A stretch of DNA of 64,000 nucleotides from Prodigiosinella confusarubida. Lineage in GTDB: Bacteria; Pseudomonadota; Gammaproteobacteria; Enterobacterales; Enterobacteriaceae. This document shows, in pieces, positions 18,621-27,069 of this stretch (positions within the stretch are counted from its first letter, which is position 1; every line of letters begins with the position of its first letter). Made by a program: the position numbers and the translations under genes. The stretch is taken from NCBI RefSeq assembly GCF_002847015.1, contig NZ_CP025085.1, positions 1,426,001-1,490,000 of the forward strand. Direction: 5' to 3'. The notes below the pieces were generated by a model, which was not told the DNA's origin, did no database searches, and was given only the letters and a program-made list of their open reading frames with translations.

Positions 18621-20024
18621 TTAGTCATCATATTGTGGGCCAGCGTAATTATCGAAACGCGACCACTGCCCGTTAAAGGTCAAGCGCACAGTACCGATAG
18701 GGCCGTTACGCTGTTTCCCTAAAATAATTTCGGCGATACCTTTCATATCACTGCTTTCATGATAAACCTCGTCACGGTAGATAAACATAATCAGGTCGGC
18801 GTCTTGCTCGATGGAGCCGGATTCACGCAGGTCTGAGTTTATCGGACGTTTATCGGCGCGTTGTTCCAGCCCGCGATTGAGCTGTGACAGCGCCACTACC
18901 GGGACTTGCAATTCTTTTGCCAACGCTTTGAGTGAACGGGAAATTTCTGCAATTTCCAGTGTGCGGTTATCTGACAGCGCTGGCACTCGCATCAATTGCA
19001 GGTAGTCGATCATAATCAGACTCAGGCCGTCGTGTTCGCGGAATACCCGACGGGCGCGGGAGCGAACTTCAGTTGGCGTCAGGCCGGAGGAATCATCAAT
19101 GTACATATTGCGTTTTTCCAGCAGCAACCCCATGGTGCTGGAAATGCGCGCCCAGTCTTCATCATCCAACTGACCGGTGCGGATGCGGGTTTGATCGACG
19201 CGGGACAGCGAGGCCAGCATACGCATCATGATCTGCTCGCCGGGCATTTCCAGACTGAAGATCAGCACGGGTTTGTCCTGCGTCATGGCGGCATTTTCAC
19301 ACAGGTTCATGGCAAAGGTGGTTTTCCCCATTGAAGGGCGGGCGGCGATGATGATCAGATCGGATTTTTGCAGACCGGCGGTTTTTTTATCCAGATCCTG
19401 ATAGCCGCTGGATACTCCGGTAACACCATCATGTGGGCGTTGATATAACTGCTCGATACGCGAAACGGTGTTTTCCAGAATACGATCAATACTTTTTGGT
19501 CCGTCATCTTTACTGGCCCGGTTTTCTGCGATTTGAAACACGCGGGATTCGGCTAGATCCAGCAAATCTTCACTGCTGCGGCCTTGTGGATCGTAACCGG
19601 CATCGGCAATTTCATTGGCCACGGCGATCATCTCCCGCACCACTGCACGTTCACGCACGATATCGGCATATGCGCCGATATTCGCCGCGCTGGGCGTGTT
19701 TTTCGCCAACTCAGCCAGATAAGCAAAACTACCCGCCGATTCCAGTTCGCCTTTCTGTTCCAGGGATTCGGAAAGGGTAATCAGGTCAATGGGTTTGTTC
19801 ATCTCCAGCAGGCGCTGCATTTCGCTGAAAATCAGGCGGTGAGCCCGGTTGAAAAAGTCATTGGTGGATACGCGTTCGGATACGTTGTCCCAGCGCTCGT
19901 TATCGAGCATCAAGCCCCCCAATACCGACTGCTCCGCTTCCAGCGAATGGGGGGGGAGTTTTAGCCCTTCTACCTGACGATCGCGGGGTCCTGTCGATTT
20001 ATTGGTCGGTCTTTTTTCTGCCAT
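18621..20024 (-). CDS. dnaB: Replicative DNA helicase DnaB
   Basis: DnaB is the hexameric 5'-3' helicase of the replication fork, loaded by DnaC and contacting DnaG primase. The N-terminal domain (PPHSLEAEQSVLGGLMLDNERW) and RecA-like motor domain are intact: Walker A ARPSMGKTTFAMN, Walker B LIMIDYLQLM, and the DnaB-specific QLNRGLEQRADKRP. No intein interrupts the ATPase motifs. Homology to E. coli DnaB favours the start at 20024 (MAEKRP, 467 aa); an in-frame ATG three codons earlier (20033) is also possible. The region to 20148 holds the divergent promoters with qor. Confidence 0.97.
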   Translation of the reverse strand: MAEKRPTNKSTGPRDRQVEGLKLPPHSLEAEQSVLGGLMLDNERWDNVSERVSTNDFFNRAHRLIFSEMQRLLEMNKPIDLITLSESLEQKGELESAGSFAYLAELAKNTPSAANIGAYADIVRERAVVREMIAVANEIADAGYDPQGRSSEDLLDLAESRVFQIAENRASKDDGPKSIDRILENTVSRIEQLYQRPHDGVTGVSSGYQDLDKKTAGLQKSDLIIIAARPSMGKTTFAMNLCENAAMTQDKPVLIFSLEMPGEQIMMRMLASLSRVDQTRIRTGQLDDEDWARISSTMGLLLEKRNMYIDDSSGLTPTEVRSRARRVFREHDGLSLIMIDYLQLMRVPALSDNRTLEIAEISRSLKALAKELQVPVVALSQLNRGLEQRADKRPINSDLRESGSIEQDADLIMFIYRDEVYHESSDMKGIAEIILGKQRNGPIGTVRLTFNGQWSRFDNYAGPQYDD

Positions 20025-20148
20025 TGAGCGCATTCTTTACTGGTTGATTTACCCTAAGAGAGAAGCGCATTGTATATCCGAAAAGCAGGAATGACACGTT
20101 CTGGCTGTCATGGTAAATAAGCGAAAGCAGATATAACGAGGAGAAGAC

Positions 20149-21138
20149 ATGACCAAGCGTATTCAATTCAGTACTCATGGTGGGCCAGAGGTGCTGGAAT
20201 ATGTGGATTTCATTCCCCATGATCCTACGCTGAATGAGGTTCAGGTGGAGAACCGGGCTATCGGGATCAATTTTATTGATACCTATTTCAGGTCCGGTCT
20301 GTATTCCCCGCCGTCGCTGCCTTCTGGACTCGGGACAGAAGCCGCAGGGGTCGTCATCAAAGTGGGAGCCAATGTCAGAAATGTTAAGGTTGGTGACCGG
20401 GTTGTCTATGCGCAGTCTATGCTCGGTGCTTATAGTGAAATACATAATGTACCGGAAGATAAGATCGCCATTCTGCCAGATGCCATCAGCTTTGAGCAGG
20501 CTGCGGCCTCTTTCCTCAAAGGGCTGACAGTTTATTATCTGTTGCGCCAGACTTATGAAATCAAATCCGGTGAGCTGTTTCTGTTCCATGCTGCCGCAGG
20601 CGGTGTCGGCCTGATAGCTTGTCAGTGGGCGAAAGCCCTTGGCGCGAAGTTGATTGGTACGGTGAGTTCTGAACAGAAAGCCGCGTTGGCGCAGCAGGCT
20701 GGCGCCTGGGCCACCATCAATTACCGTACGGAAGATATTGTTCATCGGGTGCTGGAACTGACAGATGAACAGAAAGTCAGTGTGGTTTATGACTCGGTAG
20801 GAAAAGACACCTGGGAGACATCACTGGATTGTCTGAAGCGCCGTGGTCTGATGGTGAGTTTTGGCAATACTTCCGGGCCGGTAACCGGCGTTAATCTGGG
20901 GATTCTGAACCAGAAAGGGTCGTTGTATGTCACCCGACCTTCGTTGTTTAGCTATATCACTAACCGTACCGAACTGGCGCAGGCCAGTAGTGAATTGTTT
21001 TCCATGGTGGCCAGTGGCGCGATTAAGGTTGATGTGGCAGACAAGCAAAAGTTTGCGCTGGAGGATGCACAAGCGGCTCACCGGGTGCTGGAAGGCAGTC
21101 AAACCTCGGGTTCCAGTTTGTTGATTCCAGGGCTATAA
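20149..21138 (+). CDS. qor: NADPH-dependent quinone oxidoreductase (zeta-crystallin type)
   Basis: Qor reduces quinones with NADPH. The 329 aa protein is a zinc-free medium-chain dehydrogenase/reductase: N-terminal GroES-like domain with GINFIDTYFRSGLY, then the Rossmann NADPH site HAAAGGVGLIACQWAKALGA, and later YDSVGKDTWETSLDCL. It matches E. coli Qor in length and lies opposite dnaB as in E. coli. The ATG is preceded by GAGGAGAAGAC. A rho-independent terminator follows at 21159-21185. Confidence 0.95.
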   Translation: MTKRIQFSTHGGPEVLEYVDFIPHDPTLNEVQVENRAIGINFIDTYFRSGLYSPPSLPSGLGTEAAGVVIKVGANVRNVKVGDRVVYAQSMLGAYSEIHNVPEDKIAILPDAISFEQAAASFLKGLTVYYLLRQTYEIKSGELFLFHAAAGGVGLIACQWAKALGAKLIGTVSSEQKAALAQQAGAWATINYRTEDIVHRVLELTDEQKVSVVYDSVGKDTWETSLDCLKRRGLMVSFGNTSGPVTGVNLGILNQKGSLYVTRPSLFSYITNRTELAQASSELFSMVASGAIKVDVADKQKFALEDAQAAHRVLEGSQTSGSSLLIPGL

Positions 21139-21158
21139 CCGGATTATCAGAAAGAAAA

Positions 21159-21185
21159 GCGCCTCCATAAAAGGAGGCGTTTTTC
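21159..21185 (+). terminator. Rho-independent terminator of qor
   Basis: Stem CGCCTCC / GGAGGCG with a six-base ATAAAA loop, followed by TTTTT, 21 nt after the qor stop codon. Confidence 0.9.
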
Positions 21186-21458
21186 TACAGCGGTAATTCC
21201 ATCGAACCGTATTGTAGGATACAGCGGAATGGTGTCATGGACGATGTCACTGAGTGACTATTATTGATTTCCTGACACCGATGAAATCGGTATTAGTGCG
21301 CATATAACCGCAACGCAACGCAACACTCACCAGCAGCTGATGTGCCGCACATCCTAACAACAGTGATAAGCGAAAAATATCTGTTGGCGCACAATTTTGC
21401 ATGAAAATAGTGTGCATCAGCGCTTAACACGCCGTTTTTACTCTGATTTACGCTGTTG
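21186..21458. other. Intergenic region between qor and pspG
   Basis: No gene supported. A short CGCAACGCAACGCAAC tandem repeat (about 21308-21323) is the only pattern noticed. Confidence 0.5.
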
Positions 21459-21680
21459 TCAGCGATAATAGCGTGTCGGTTTCTTTTGATAATAACGCCA
21501 TATCCACACTACCAGTACAGCCAATAACAGCCAGGGAAGCAGTTTGATTGCCATAAAAAACAGTCCGCCCAGTAGCATAAAAAACGTAGCAACCACCAGC
21601 GCGGCGATGACACCCAACAGTGACACACCGGTCACCATCAGCATAATAAAGAAACCAATAACGAAGAAAATATCAAACAT
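21459..21680 (-). CDS. pspG: Phage shock protein G, inner membrane
   Basis: PspG is a small inner membrane effector of the Psp envelope-stress response. The 73 aa product matches the start of E. coli PspG (FVIGFFIMLMVTGVSLLGVI, then AALVVAT) with two hydrophobic helices and a basic C-terminus (YYQKKPTRYYR). The start at 21680 is chosen because AGGAG lies 6-7 nt upstream and homologues begin here; the longer frame to 21728 adds unrelated residues. A sigma-54-type promoter lies at 21752-21768, as expected for PspF control. Confidence 0.93.
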   Translation of the reverse strand: MFDIFFVIGFFIMLMVTGVSLLGVIAALVVATFFMLLGGLFFMAIKLLPWLLLAVLVVWIWRYYQKKPTRYYR

Positions 21681-21751
21681 GGCCTGCTCCTGTGGTAACG
21701 ATTCTGGATTTGATTGACCATCAATCATCTCAGTGGCCGCTATAGAGGAAT

Positions 21752-21768
21752 AACAAGATCTGTGCCAA
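21752..21768 (-). promoter_or_regulatory. Sigma-54 promoter of pspG
   Basis: On the minus strand the bases TTGGCACAGATCTTGTT fit the -24/-12 consensus TGGCAC-N5-TTGC with one mismatch at the last core base. The site is about 70-90 bp before the pspG start. pspG is a known PspF/sigma-54 target in enterobacteria. Confidence 0.75.
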
Positions 21769-21857
21769 GAATATAGCGTAGATAACCTCTTGATTTAGCT
21801 GTGTTAGAAAACATTCCAGGTTTGATGATGTGGTCTAATACGCTAACTATTAGTATT

Positions 21858-22895
21858 TTACACCTGGTTATGCTCTACCAGTGACAGTGCTTTTTCAACT
21901 ACGGCGACGCCAGCACCCGGTTTATGGACCTGTTCACTCAAATAACGACGCCAGCGACGAGCACCGGGTATCCCCTGAAACAACCCCAGCATATGTCGGG
22001 TGATATGACCCAGACTGGTTCCCTGTGTCAGCTCTCGTTCGATATAGGGATACATGGTTTCGACCACGGTAAAGGGACTCGGCGTGTGATCGAGACCAAA
22101 CAGCTGCTGGTCAACCTGTGCCAGCATACCTGGATTTTGATATGCCTCGCGTCCGATCATCACGCCATCCACATGTTGCAGATGGATTTTGGCCTCTTCC
22201 AGCGTTTTGATACCGCCGTTAATCGCGATGGTCAGCGCTGGAAAATCCCGCTTCAGTTGATAAACCCGGGAGTAGTCCAGCGGTGGTATTTCCCGGTTTT
22301 CTTTCGGGCTGAGACCGGAAAGCCAGGCTTTGCGGGCATGTACGACAAACGAATTGCAACCACCGCGTTCTGTCACTGTATGAATAAAATCACACAGGAA
22401 AGCGTAGCTATCCTGATCGTCAATACCGATACGGGTTTTGACGGTGACAGGAATGTTGACCTGCTCGCGCATTGCCTGCACACCATCCGCTACCAACGCT
22501 GCTTCCGCCATCAGGCAGGCGCCAAAACGGCCGTTCTGTACTCTATCAGACGGGCAACCGACGTTCAGGTTGATCTCATCGTAGCCGCGCTGTTCCGCCA
22601 ACGCGGCACATTGCGCCAGTGCGGCCGGATCGCTACCCCCGAGTTGCAGAGCCAGTGGATGTTCTTCTTCGCTGTAAGTCAGATAGTCGCCTTTGCCGTA
22701 GATAATGGCGCCGGTGGTTACCATCTCGGTATATAACAGCGCTTGGTGGCTCAATAGGCGGTGAAAATAGCGGCAGTGGCGATCTGTCCAGTCAAGCATC
22801 GGTGCGACGCTGAAGCGGCCGCGCCAGAATGACGGCGACACAACGGTGGATTCCGAGGTCTGCTGGGGCGCTGATGCGGTTGATGGCTTACTCAT
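21858..22895 (-). CDS. dusA: tRNA-dihydrouridine synthase A
   Basis: DusA reduces uridine in the D-loop of tRNA, using FMN and NADPH. The 345 aa protein has the TIM-barrel FMN site and catalytic region: [48 protein letters not shown] (with the catalytic Cys), [21 protein letters not shown] and [12 protein letters not shown]. Its first 36 codons lie inside the 405-bp repeat 22788-23192 and are probably supplied by the integrated element, while a second copy of this 5' end sits at 27197-27304. The reconstituted frame is intact, so function should be retained. Confidence 0.96.
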   Translation of the reverse strand: MSKPSTASAPQQTSESTVVSPSFWRGRFSVAPMLDWTDRHCRYFHRLLSHQALLYTEMVTTGAIIYGKGDYLTYSEEEHPLALQLGGSDPAALAQCAALAEQRGYDEINLNVGCPSDRVQNGRFGACLMAEAALVADGVQAMREQVNIPVTVKTRIGIDDQDSYAFLCDFIHTVTERGGCNSFVVHARKAWLSGLSPKENREIPPLDYSRVYQLKRDFPALTIAINGGIKTLEEAKIHLQHVDGVMIGREAYQNPGMLAQVDQQLFGLDHTPSPFTVVETMYPYIERELTQGTSLGHITRHMLGLFQGIPGARRWRRYLSEQVHKPGAGVAVVEKALSLVEHNQV

Positions 22896-23192
22896 AAACG
22901 ATGCTGACTCACTGCCGGAGAGAGAGAAATAAGGGACGTAATATAACGTGATTTAATGATTTTTGGGATTGATATATCAATACAGTGACCGATAGCTGCT
23001 CGGTCTGGTTTACCGCGTTTTATCGGGCTGATTTCGGCATCATGCACCATACGGTTGATCGTCGGGGTTATCCCTGATCATCTCGTTCGGCTTCAACATC
23101 AATATACAACGCGTCGTAACGCCAGTATTCGCAGTCACAATCAATGATTCTGTCGTATTGATCTCGGTTGATACGGGTAATAAACAAAGCCG
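22788..23192 (+). repeat. Left copy of 405-bp direct repeat (dusA 5' end to GntR 3' end)
   Basis: Nearly identical to 27197-27601; I count 8 mismatches in 405 positions (about 98% identity) and no gaps. The copy covers the first 36 codons of dusA, its upstream region, and the last 41 codons of the GntR gene, then breaks abruptly into integrase sequence at 23193. Confidence 0.95.
23068..23192 (-). pseudogene. 3' fragment of the GntR/UTRA regulator gene
   Basis: This equals the last 41 codons and stop of the intact gene at 27477-28199, with a few substitutions. It has no start and is joined to integrase sequence, so it is a duplicated remnant. Confidence 0.9.
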
Positions 23193-23566
23193 TGATGGTG
23201 GAAGACCGCAAAGATCCAAGAAAAAAAGCCGGTAACCATATGCTGGTTCCGTTATTGGGCGAAGCCTGGGAAATCTTACAACGCCAGCCTAAAACAGATG
23301 AGCTGATCTTCCCCTACAACGGTAAAAGCGTCACCGCCGGTTTTCAACGGGTTAGAAAAGAGCTTGGCATCGAAGACCTACGCTGGCACGACCTGCGCCG
23401 CGAAGGGGCCTGCCGTTTATTCGAAGCCGGTTTTGTTATTGACGAAGTCGCTCAGGTCACAGGCCACAGAAATATCAACATCCTATGGCAAATCTACACC
23501 GACCTTTTCCCAAACCGGGTGCATGCGAAGTTTGAGCGGTTGCAACAAAGTAAGAGTCAACACTGA
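23193..23566 (+). pseudogene. Tyrosine recombinase (integrase), C-terminal fragment
   Basis: About 124 codons of the catalytic domain of a phage-type integrase. The box II arginine pattern WHDLRREGACRLFEAGF and the following TGHRNINILWQIYTDL (H/R ... Y, catalytic tyrosine near the end) are present. The N-terminal arm-binding and core-binding domains and the first catalytic arginine are missing; upstream the frame runs into the 405-bp repeat, antisense to the GntR fragment. The fragment cannot catalyse recombination alone. Confidence 0.85.
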
Positions 23567-23647
23567 TCTTAACACTGGGAAAAGTGGGAAGTTTTATAAT
23601 CAGTTTGATATGGTAATCCTCGCTCGAATTAACTGACGGTACACTAC

Positions 23648-24256
23648 TCATCCCAGCATAGAAAACGCGACTAACAACATTTTCTTCACAATTAGCGGAT
23701 CTTCACCGCGAGCTAGCTGTGACGAAGCATGACTTAGCTGTGCATCGATGTAGGTAGCTGCAAACTCTGATGACATGTCTGCATTAAATTCACCTTTGGC
23801 CTGTGAACGCTCCAGCCATGCTCTGTAAGCAGTCAATGCTTGCTCCTGAATGAAATCGATTTGCGCTCGTGTGGCTTCCCCCAAATGCATTCGTGATTCG
23901 CGCATTTTTATTAAAAGACATCCCTTTGGGGCATCTTTACTGTCAGCAACTGAGGTAGCAAATGACACCAAGTTATTAAGCGTTTCTCGAAACGGAGCTT
24001 CACTATTCAGCATCTCCTGCACAGGGTTAAGCACCTCTTCTTGATACTTAACAATTACAGCTTTCATCAAGCCATCTTCGTTCAAAAACTCACGATAAAG
24101 CCCTGGTTTTGATACATCACATCTCCTGCAAATTTCATTAAGGGACAAATTGCCTATGTCCTCTTTCCAGTAAGCATTCATTGCCACTTCCAAAATGTGA
24201 TCACGGTCTAGCGTCTTTGGTCGCCCTCTAGCTGCTTTAATTCGATCCAAACTCAT
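23648..24256 (-). CDS. TetR-family transcriptional repressor
   Basis: A 202 aa regulator with an N-terminal helix-turn-helix (GRPKTLDRDHILEVAMNAYW, then LSLNEICRRCDVSKPGLYREF) and a helical ligand domain containing the CLLIKMRESRMHLG segment. The start at 24256 is preferred because AGGCGG precedes it by about 8 nt and the residues before it do not fit the family. It is divergent from the SDR gene at 24350, with two matching palindromes in the intergenic region, so it probably represses that gene (and itself) until an inducer, perhaps an aldehyde or other electrophile, binds. Confidence 0.88.
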   Translation of the reverse strand: MSLDRIKAARGRPKTLDRDHILEVAMNAYWKEDIGNLSLNEICRRCDVSKPGLYREFLNEDGLMKAVIVKYQEEVLNPVQEMLNSEAPFRETLNNLVSFATSVADSKDAPKGCLLIKMRESRMHLGEATRAQIDFIQEQALTAYRAWLERSQAKGEFNADMSSEFAATYIDAQLSHASSQLARGEDPLIVKKMLLVAFSMLG

Positions 24257-24260
24257 TTTT

Positions 24261-24321
24261 ATACCGCCTGGTATTTTAATTTGACAAACAACATTCAAGA
24301 CATTATTGTACCAACTGGTAT
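24261..24321. promoter_or_regulatory. TetR operators and promoter between TetR and SDR genes
   Basis: Two palindromes of the form TACC-N4-GGTAT occur: ATACCGCCTGGTAT (24261-24274) and GTACCAACTGGTAT (24308-24321). Between and overlapping them is a good sigma-70 promoter for the SDR gene: TTGACA (24281-24286), a 17-bp spacer, TATTGT (24304-24309). The second palindrome overlaps the -10 box, so bound repressor would block transcription. Confidence 0.7.
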
Positions 24322-24349
24322 TTAATTAGCAATCGAATAGGAAATAAAT

Positions 24350-25231
24350 ATGAGTGAAGTAAAAAGAAACATAGTTATTACTGGCAGTAGCAGTGGATTT
24401 GGCCGTAAAGCAGTGAAAGATTTTGCAGATAAAGGCTATCAAGTGTTTGCCACTATGCGCAGTCCAGAAGGCAAGAACGTCGCTATAAAGACCGAGCTGG
24501 AAGCGTATAGCGATTCCATCCATGTTGTGGATATGGATATCACCAGCGACGAATCAGTGAAAATTGCTATTGCAAATGTACTGGCAAAAGTAGGCCAGAT
24601 TGATATTTTGATTAACAATGCAGGTGTAATGTATCTAGGCATTACAGAGGCATTTAGCATTGCCCAAGCTAGAGAGCAGATGGAAACCAACTACTATGGC
24701 GCTATCCGAACTATACAGGCTGTTTTGCCCTCTATGCGCGAGGCAAGGTCAGGTCTGATCATTAACACTTCATCAATGGTTGGTCAGATCTCAGCTCCAT
24801 ATTTCTCTACTTACGCTGCGACCAAGCATGCTCTTGAAGGCTACCTCCAAGGCTTACGCTATGAAATAGCACCTTTCGGTATTGATATCGCAATAGTACA
24901 ACCAGGCCCCTTCCCAACGGGTCTGAGTACTGCAGGACTGCAACCTACACGCACAGATATACTTGACAGCTATGGTGAATTGGCAAATATTCCTGCCGCC
25001 ATATTCGAGGAGTTCGGTAAATTTATGCAGAGCGATCAAGCACCTGATCCACAGATGGTTGTAGATGCTTATATAGAATTAGCAGATATGCCTGCTGGCA
25101 AGCGTCCTACGCGCACTACTGTAGGCATGGTTTGGGGCGTGGATGTAATTAATGCGACTAAACAACCTATACAAGACCGTGTTTTGAAAGAGATGCAACT
25201 CGACAATGTTTTAGGTGGCGCTGACGTGTAA
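24350..25231 (+). CDS. Short-chain dehydrogenase/reductase (SDR)
   Basis: A 293 aa classical SDR. It has the cofactor motif TGSSSGFGRKAVKDF near the N-terminus (TGxxxGxG), the NNAG motif (ILINNAGVMYLG), the catalytic Ser region INTSSMVGQISAPYF and the Tyr-x3-Lys motif YAATKHALEG. The substrate is unknown; such oxidoreductases often act on carbonyl compounds. It is transcribed away from a TetR gene with shared operators, a common arrangement for inducible detoxification. It is part of the dusA island and is more AT-rich than neighbouring core genes. Confidence 0.88.
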   Translation: MSEVKRNIVITGSSSGFGRKAVKDFADKGYQVFATMRSPEGKNVAIKTELEAYSDSIHVVDMDITSDESVKIAIANVLAKVGQIDILINNAGVMYLGITEAFSIAQAREQMETNYYGAIRTIQAVLPSMREARSGLIINTSSMVGQISAPYFSTYAATKHALEGYLQGLRYEIAPFGIDIAIVQPGPFPTGLSTAGLQPTRTDILDSYGELANIPAAIFEEFGKFMQSDQAPDPQMVVDAYIELADMPAGKRPTRTTVGMVWGVDVINATKQPIQDRVLKEMQLDNVLGGADV

Positions 25232-25237
25232 CTTTTG

Positions 25238-25271
25238 GAAACAGGAACGAACTATTTTTTGCTCCTGTTTC
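25238..25271 (+). terminator. Possible terminator after the SDR gene
   Basis: An inverted repeat GAAACAGGA / TCCTGTTTC encloses a loop with a T-run (ATTTTTT) just after the SDR stop codon. The loop is long, so termination strength is uncertain. Confidence 0.4.
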
Positions 25272-25287
25272 AGAACTTATGTTTTGG

Positions 25288-25437
25288 TGGACTACCCCTA
25301 GGATCGTGGACACTCCTGGCCTATAGTTGGACTGCCCCCAAAACCGTGGACAGATCCTGTCCTCACGATGAGGCCCGTTCAAAAGCCTCGGGACTGACCC
25401 CGCCAAGGTGGCTGTGTCCGCTCGGTAAGACGCTCAG
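25288..25437 (-). mobile_element. IS3-family remnant with two IS-end-like sequences
   Basis: On the minus strand a short frame reads SGHSHLGGVSPEAFERASS and stops at 25363-25365; this is the C-terminus typical of IS3-family OrfB transposases (the H-S/HLG...SPEAFE pattern). It is followed by a terminal-inverted-repeat-like 26-mer at 25328-25353 (TGGACTGCCCCC ... CGTGGACAG). A related 26-mer at 25288-25313 (TGGACTACCCCT ... CGTGGACAC) matches it at 20 of 26 positions in the same orientation. The rest of the insertion sequences is gone. Confidence 0.75.
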
Positions 25438-25563
25438 ATAAAAACATTGCATCAACTAAGCTAAGCAAGCCTACAAAGCAGTCCGCGAATTTCGCGGGCT
25501 TTTAAGTTATCAATAAACCACTTAATACATGTAATAACTGTCTACTTAATAGGTTGAATATCC

Positions 25564-25579
25564 ATAAGTGGACACTTAT
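25564..25579. promoter_or_regulatory. Palindrome upstream of abiE genes, putative AbiEi operator
   Basis: A perfect palindrome ATAAGTGGACACTTAT with a second half-site AATAAGTGT (about 25585-25594) lies 20-50 bp before the AbiEi start. AbiEi antitoxins are known to repress their own promoter by binding inverted repeats, so this is a candidate site. Confidence 0.5.
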
Positions 25580-25616
25580 ACTATGAATAAGTGTATTTCA
25601 CGCACAGATAGAAACT

Positions 25617-26156
25617 ATGCAACAGACCACAGCGATCCAGCGTTTAAGTGAGCTAGACCAGCAAGGGCGCTATGTATTTAGCCAGCGCGATCTGGAGAAA
25701 ATCTTTTCTGAAGATAGCAAACGGACCCTGCATGCCGGGCTTGAGCGTTTGGTACGACAGAACATTCTGGAAAGGGCTGCCCGTGGCGTCTACCTCTTTG
25801 CTTTGTCACATCATAAAAAAGGTCCAGACACTCTGGAACTGATTGCCAAAACCCTACGGCGTGGTGAATACAATTACGTGAGCCTGGAATCTGCGCTCTC
25901 CAGTTATGGCGTGATTTCGCAGATCCCAATGGACAGGCTGACCGTGATGACCACAGGGCGTAAAGGTGAATACAAAACTCACTATGGCACCATTGAATTC
26001 ACTCATACCAAGCGGCCGGTCAGTGAAATTATTCAGAGTTTCATCTCCATCAACCGGCCACTGCGGATGGCCACAAAGCAAGCGGCCTGGCGCGACCAAA
26101 AACGGGTTGGCCGGAATACTCATCTGGTCCAAAAGGAAATGCTGAATGAAGATTGA
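25617..26156 (+). CDS. abiEi: AbiEi-family antitoxin
   Basis: A 179 aa type IV antitoxin and autorepressor. The N-terminal winged helix-turn-helix (YVFSQRDLEKIF ... RLVRQNILERAARGVYLF) and the following AbiEi core (NYVSLESALSSYGVISQIP, then LTVMTTGRKGEY) are clear. It counteracts the AbiEii toxin without binding it directly in the family paradigm. Its gene overlaps the toxin gene by 11 nt, so the pair is translationally coupled. Such pairs give phage resistance by abortive infection and stabilise mobile islands. Confidence 0.92.
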   Translation: MQQTTAIQRLSELDQQGRYVFSQRDLEKIFSEDSKRTLHAGLERLVRQNILERAARGVYLFALSHHKKGPDTLELIAKTLRRGEYNYVSLESALSSYGVISQIPMDRLTVMTTGRKGEYKTHYGTIEFTHTKRPVSEIIQSFISINRPLRMATKQAAWRDQKRVGRNTHLVQKEMLNED

Positions 26157-27069
26157 CCCGGCTGATTTTAATGCACTGGTGGCAAAGGCAATGCAGCAGG
26201 CTGAAGTTGCCGCCATGCGACCCGTGATTGAAAAAGAGTTACTGCACTACGATATTTTGTATTGCCTTGACCAGGCAGGTTTGCTGAATGAGTTGGTGTT
26301 TCAAGGCGGAACCTCGTTACGGCTTTGTCATGGCGGCAACCGCTTCAGCGAAGATCTGGATTTTGCCGGTGGTGTCGATTTTTCTTCTGCCAGGCTGGCA
26401 GAGATGAAAACCTGTATCGAAGACTACATTGGCAAGCGTTATGGCCTGGAAGTCACGGTGAAAGAGCCTGCATCGCTGAAAGAAGAAAAAGAGTACGCCG
26501 AACTTCGGATTGATAAATGGCAAATTAATATCACCACAGCCCCCGGCCAGAAGGATATGCCGAGGCAAAAAATTAAGCTTGAAGTGGCGAATGTGCCCGC
26601 TTACACCAAAGAAGCTTTGCCCCTTCGGAACAGCTATGACTTTTTACCTGATGGTTACGAAGACACTCTGGTGTTTACCGAAACACTGGACGAAGTGATG
26701 GCGGATAAGCTGATTTCACTGCCTGCGACTCAACGTTACATTCGGCATCGTGATTTATGGGATTTGGTCTGGCTGCAGCAGCAGAACGCCAAGCTTAAGC
26801 CTGAGCTCATCCGTTTGAAACTGGCTGACTACAAAATTCCTGACTACCAACAACTGCTGGAAAGCCGGATTGCTTCGCTGGATGAAATTGTGGCAAGTGC
26901 AGCATTTCATAATGAGATGAAACGTTTTCTACCAACCAATGTGTATGACCGGACTTTGGGGCAGGACAAATTTAAGTCCTTTATGCTGGGCACTTTGAAA
27001 AAAATGCTGACGGAGTTACATACACAGCTTTTCGGCAGTTCAACCCCTGAGCCTGAATTCAAACTTTAA
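26146..27069 (+). CDS. abiEii: AbiEii nucleotidyltransferase toxin
   Basis: A 307 aa toxin of the AbiEii/AbiGii family. The nucleotidyltransferase signature is visible: LVFQGGTSLRLCHGGNRFSE followed by DLDFAGG, with the GG-T-S and D-x-D active-site residues about 18 apart. Conserved C-terminal region includes ADKLISLPATQRYIRHRDLWD, with the lysine and Asp typical of the fold. Known relatives transfer nucleotides to tRNA or bind GTP and halt growth. The gene is complete and ends 128 nt before the right 405-bp repeat. Confidence 0.92.
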   Translation: MKIDPADFNALVAKAMQQAEVAAMRPVIEKELLHYDILYCLDQAGLLNELVFQGGTSLRLCHGGNRFSEDLDFAGGVDFSSARLAEMKTCIEDYIGKRYGLEVTVKEPASLKEEKEYAELRIDKWQINITTAPGQKDMPRQKIKLEVANVPAYTKEALPLRNSYDFLPDGYEDTLVFTETLDEVMADKLISLPATQRYIRHRDLWDLVWLQQQNAKLKPELIRLKLADYKIPDYQQLLESRIASLDEIVASAAFHNEMKRFLPTNVYDRTLGQDKFKSFMLGTLKKMLTELHTQLFGSSTPEPEFKL

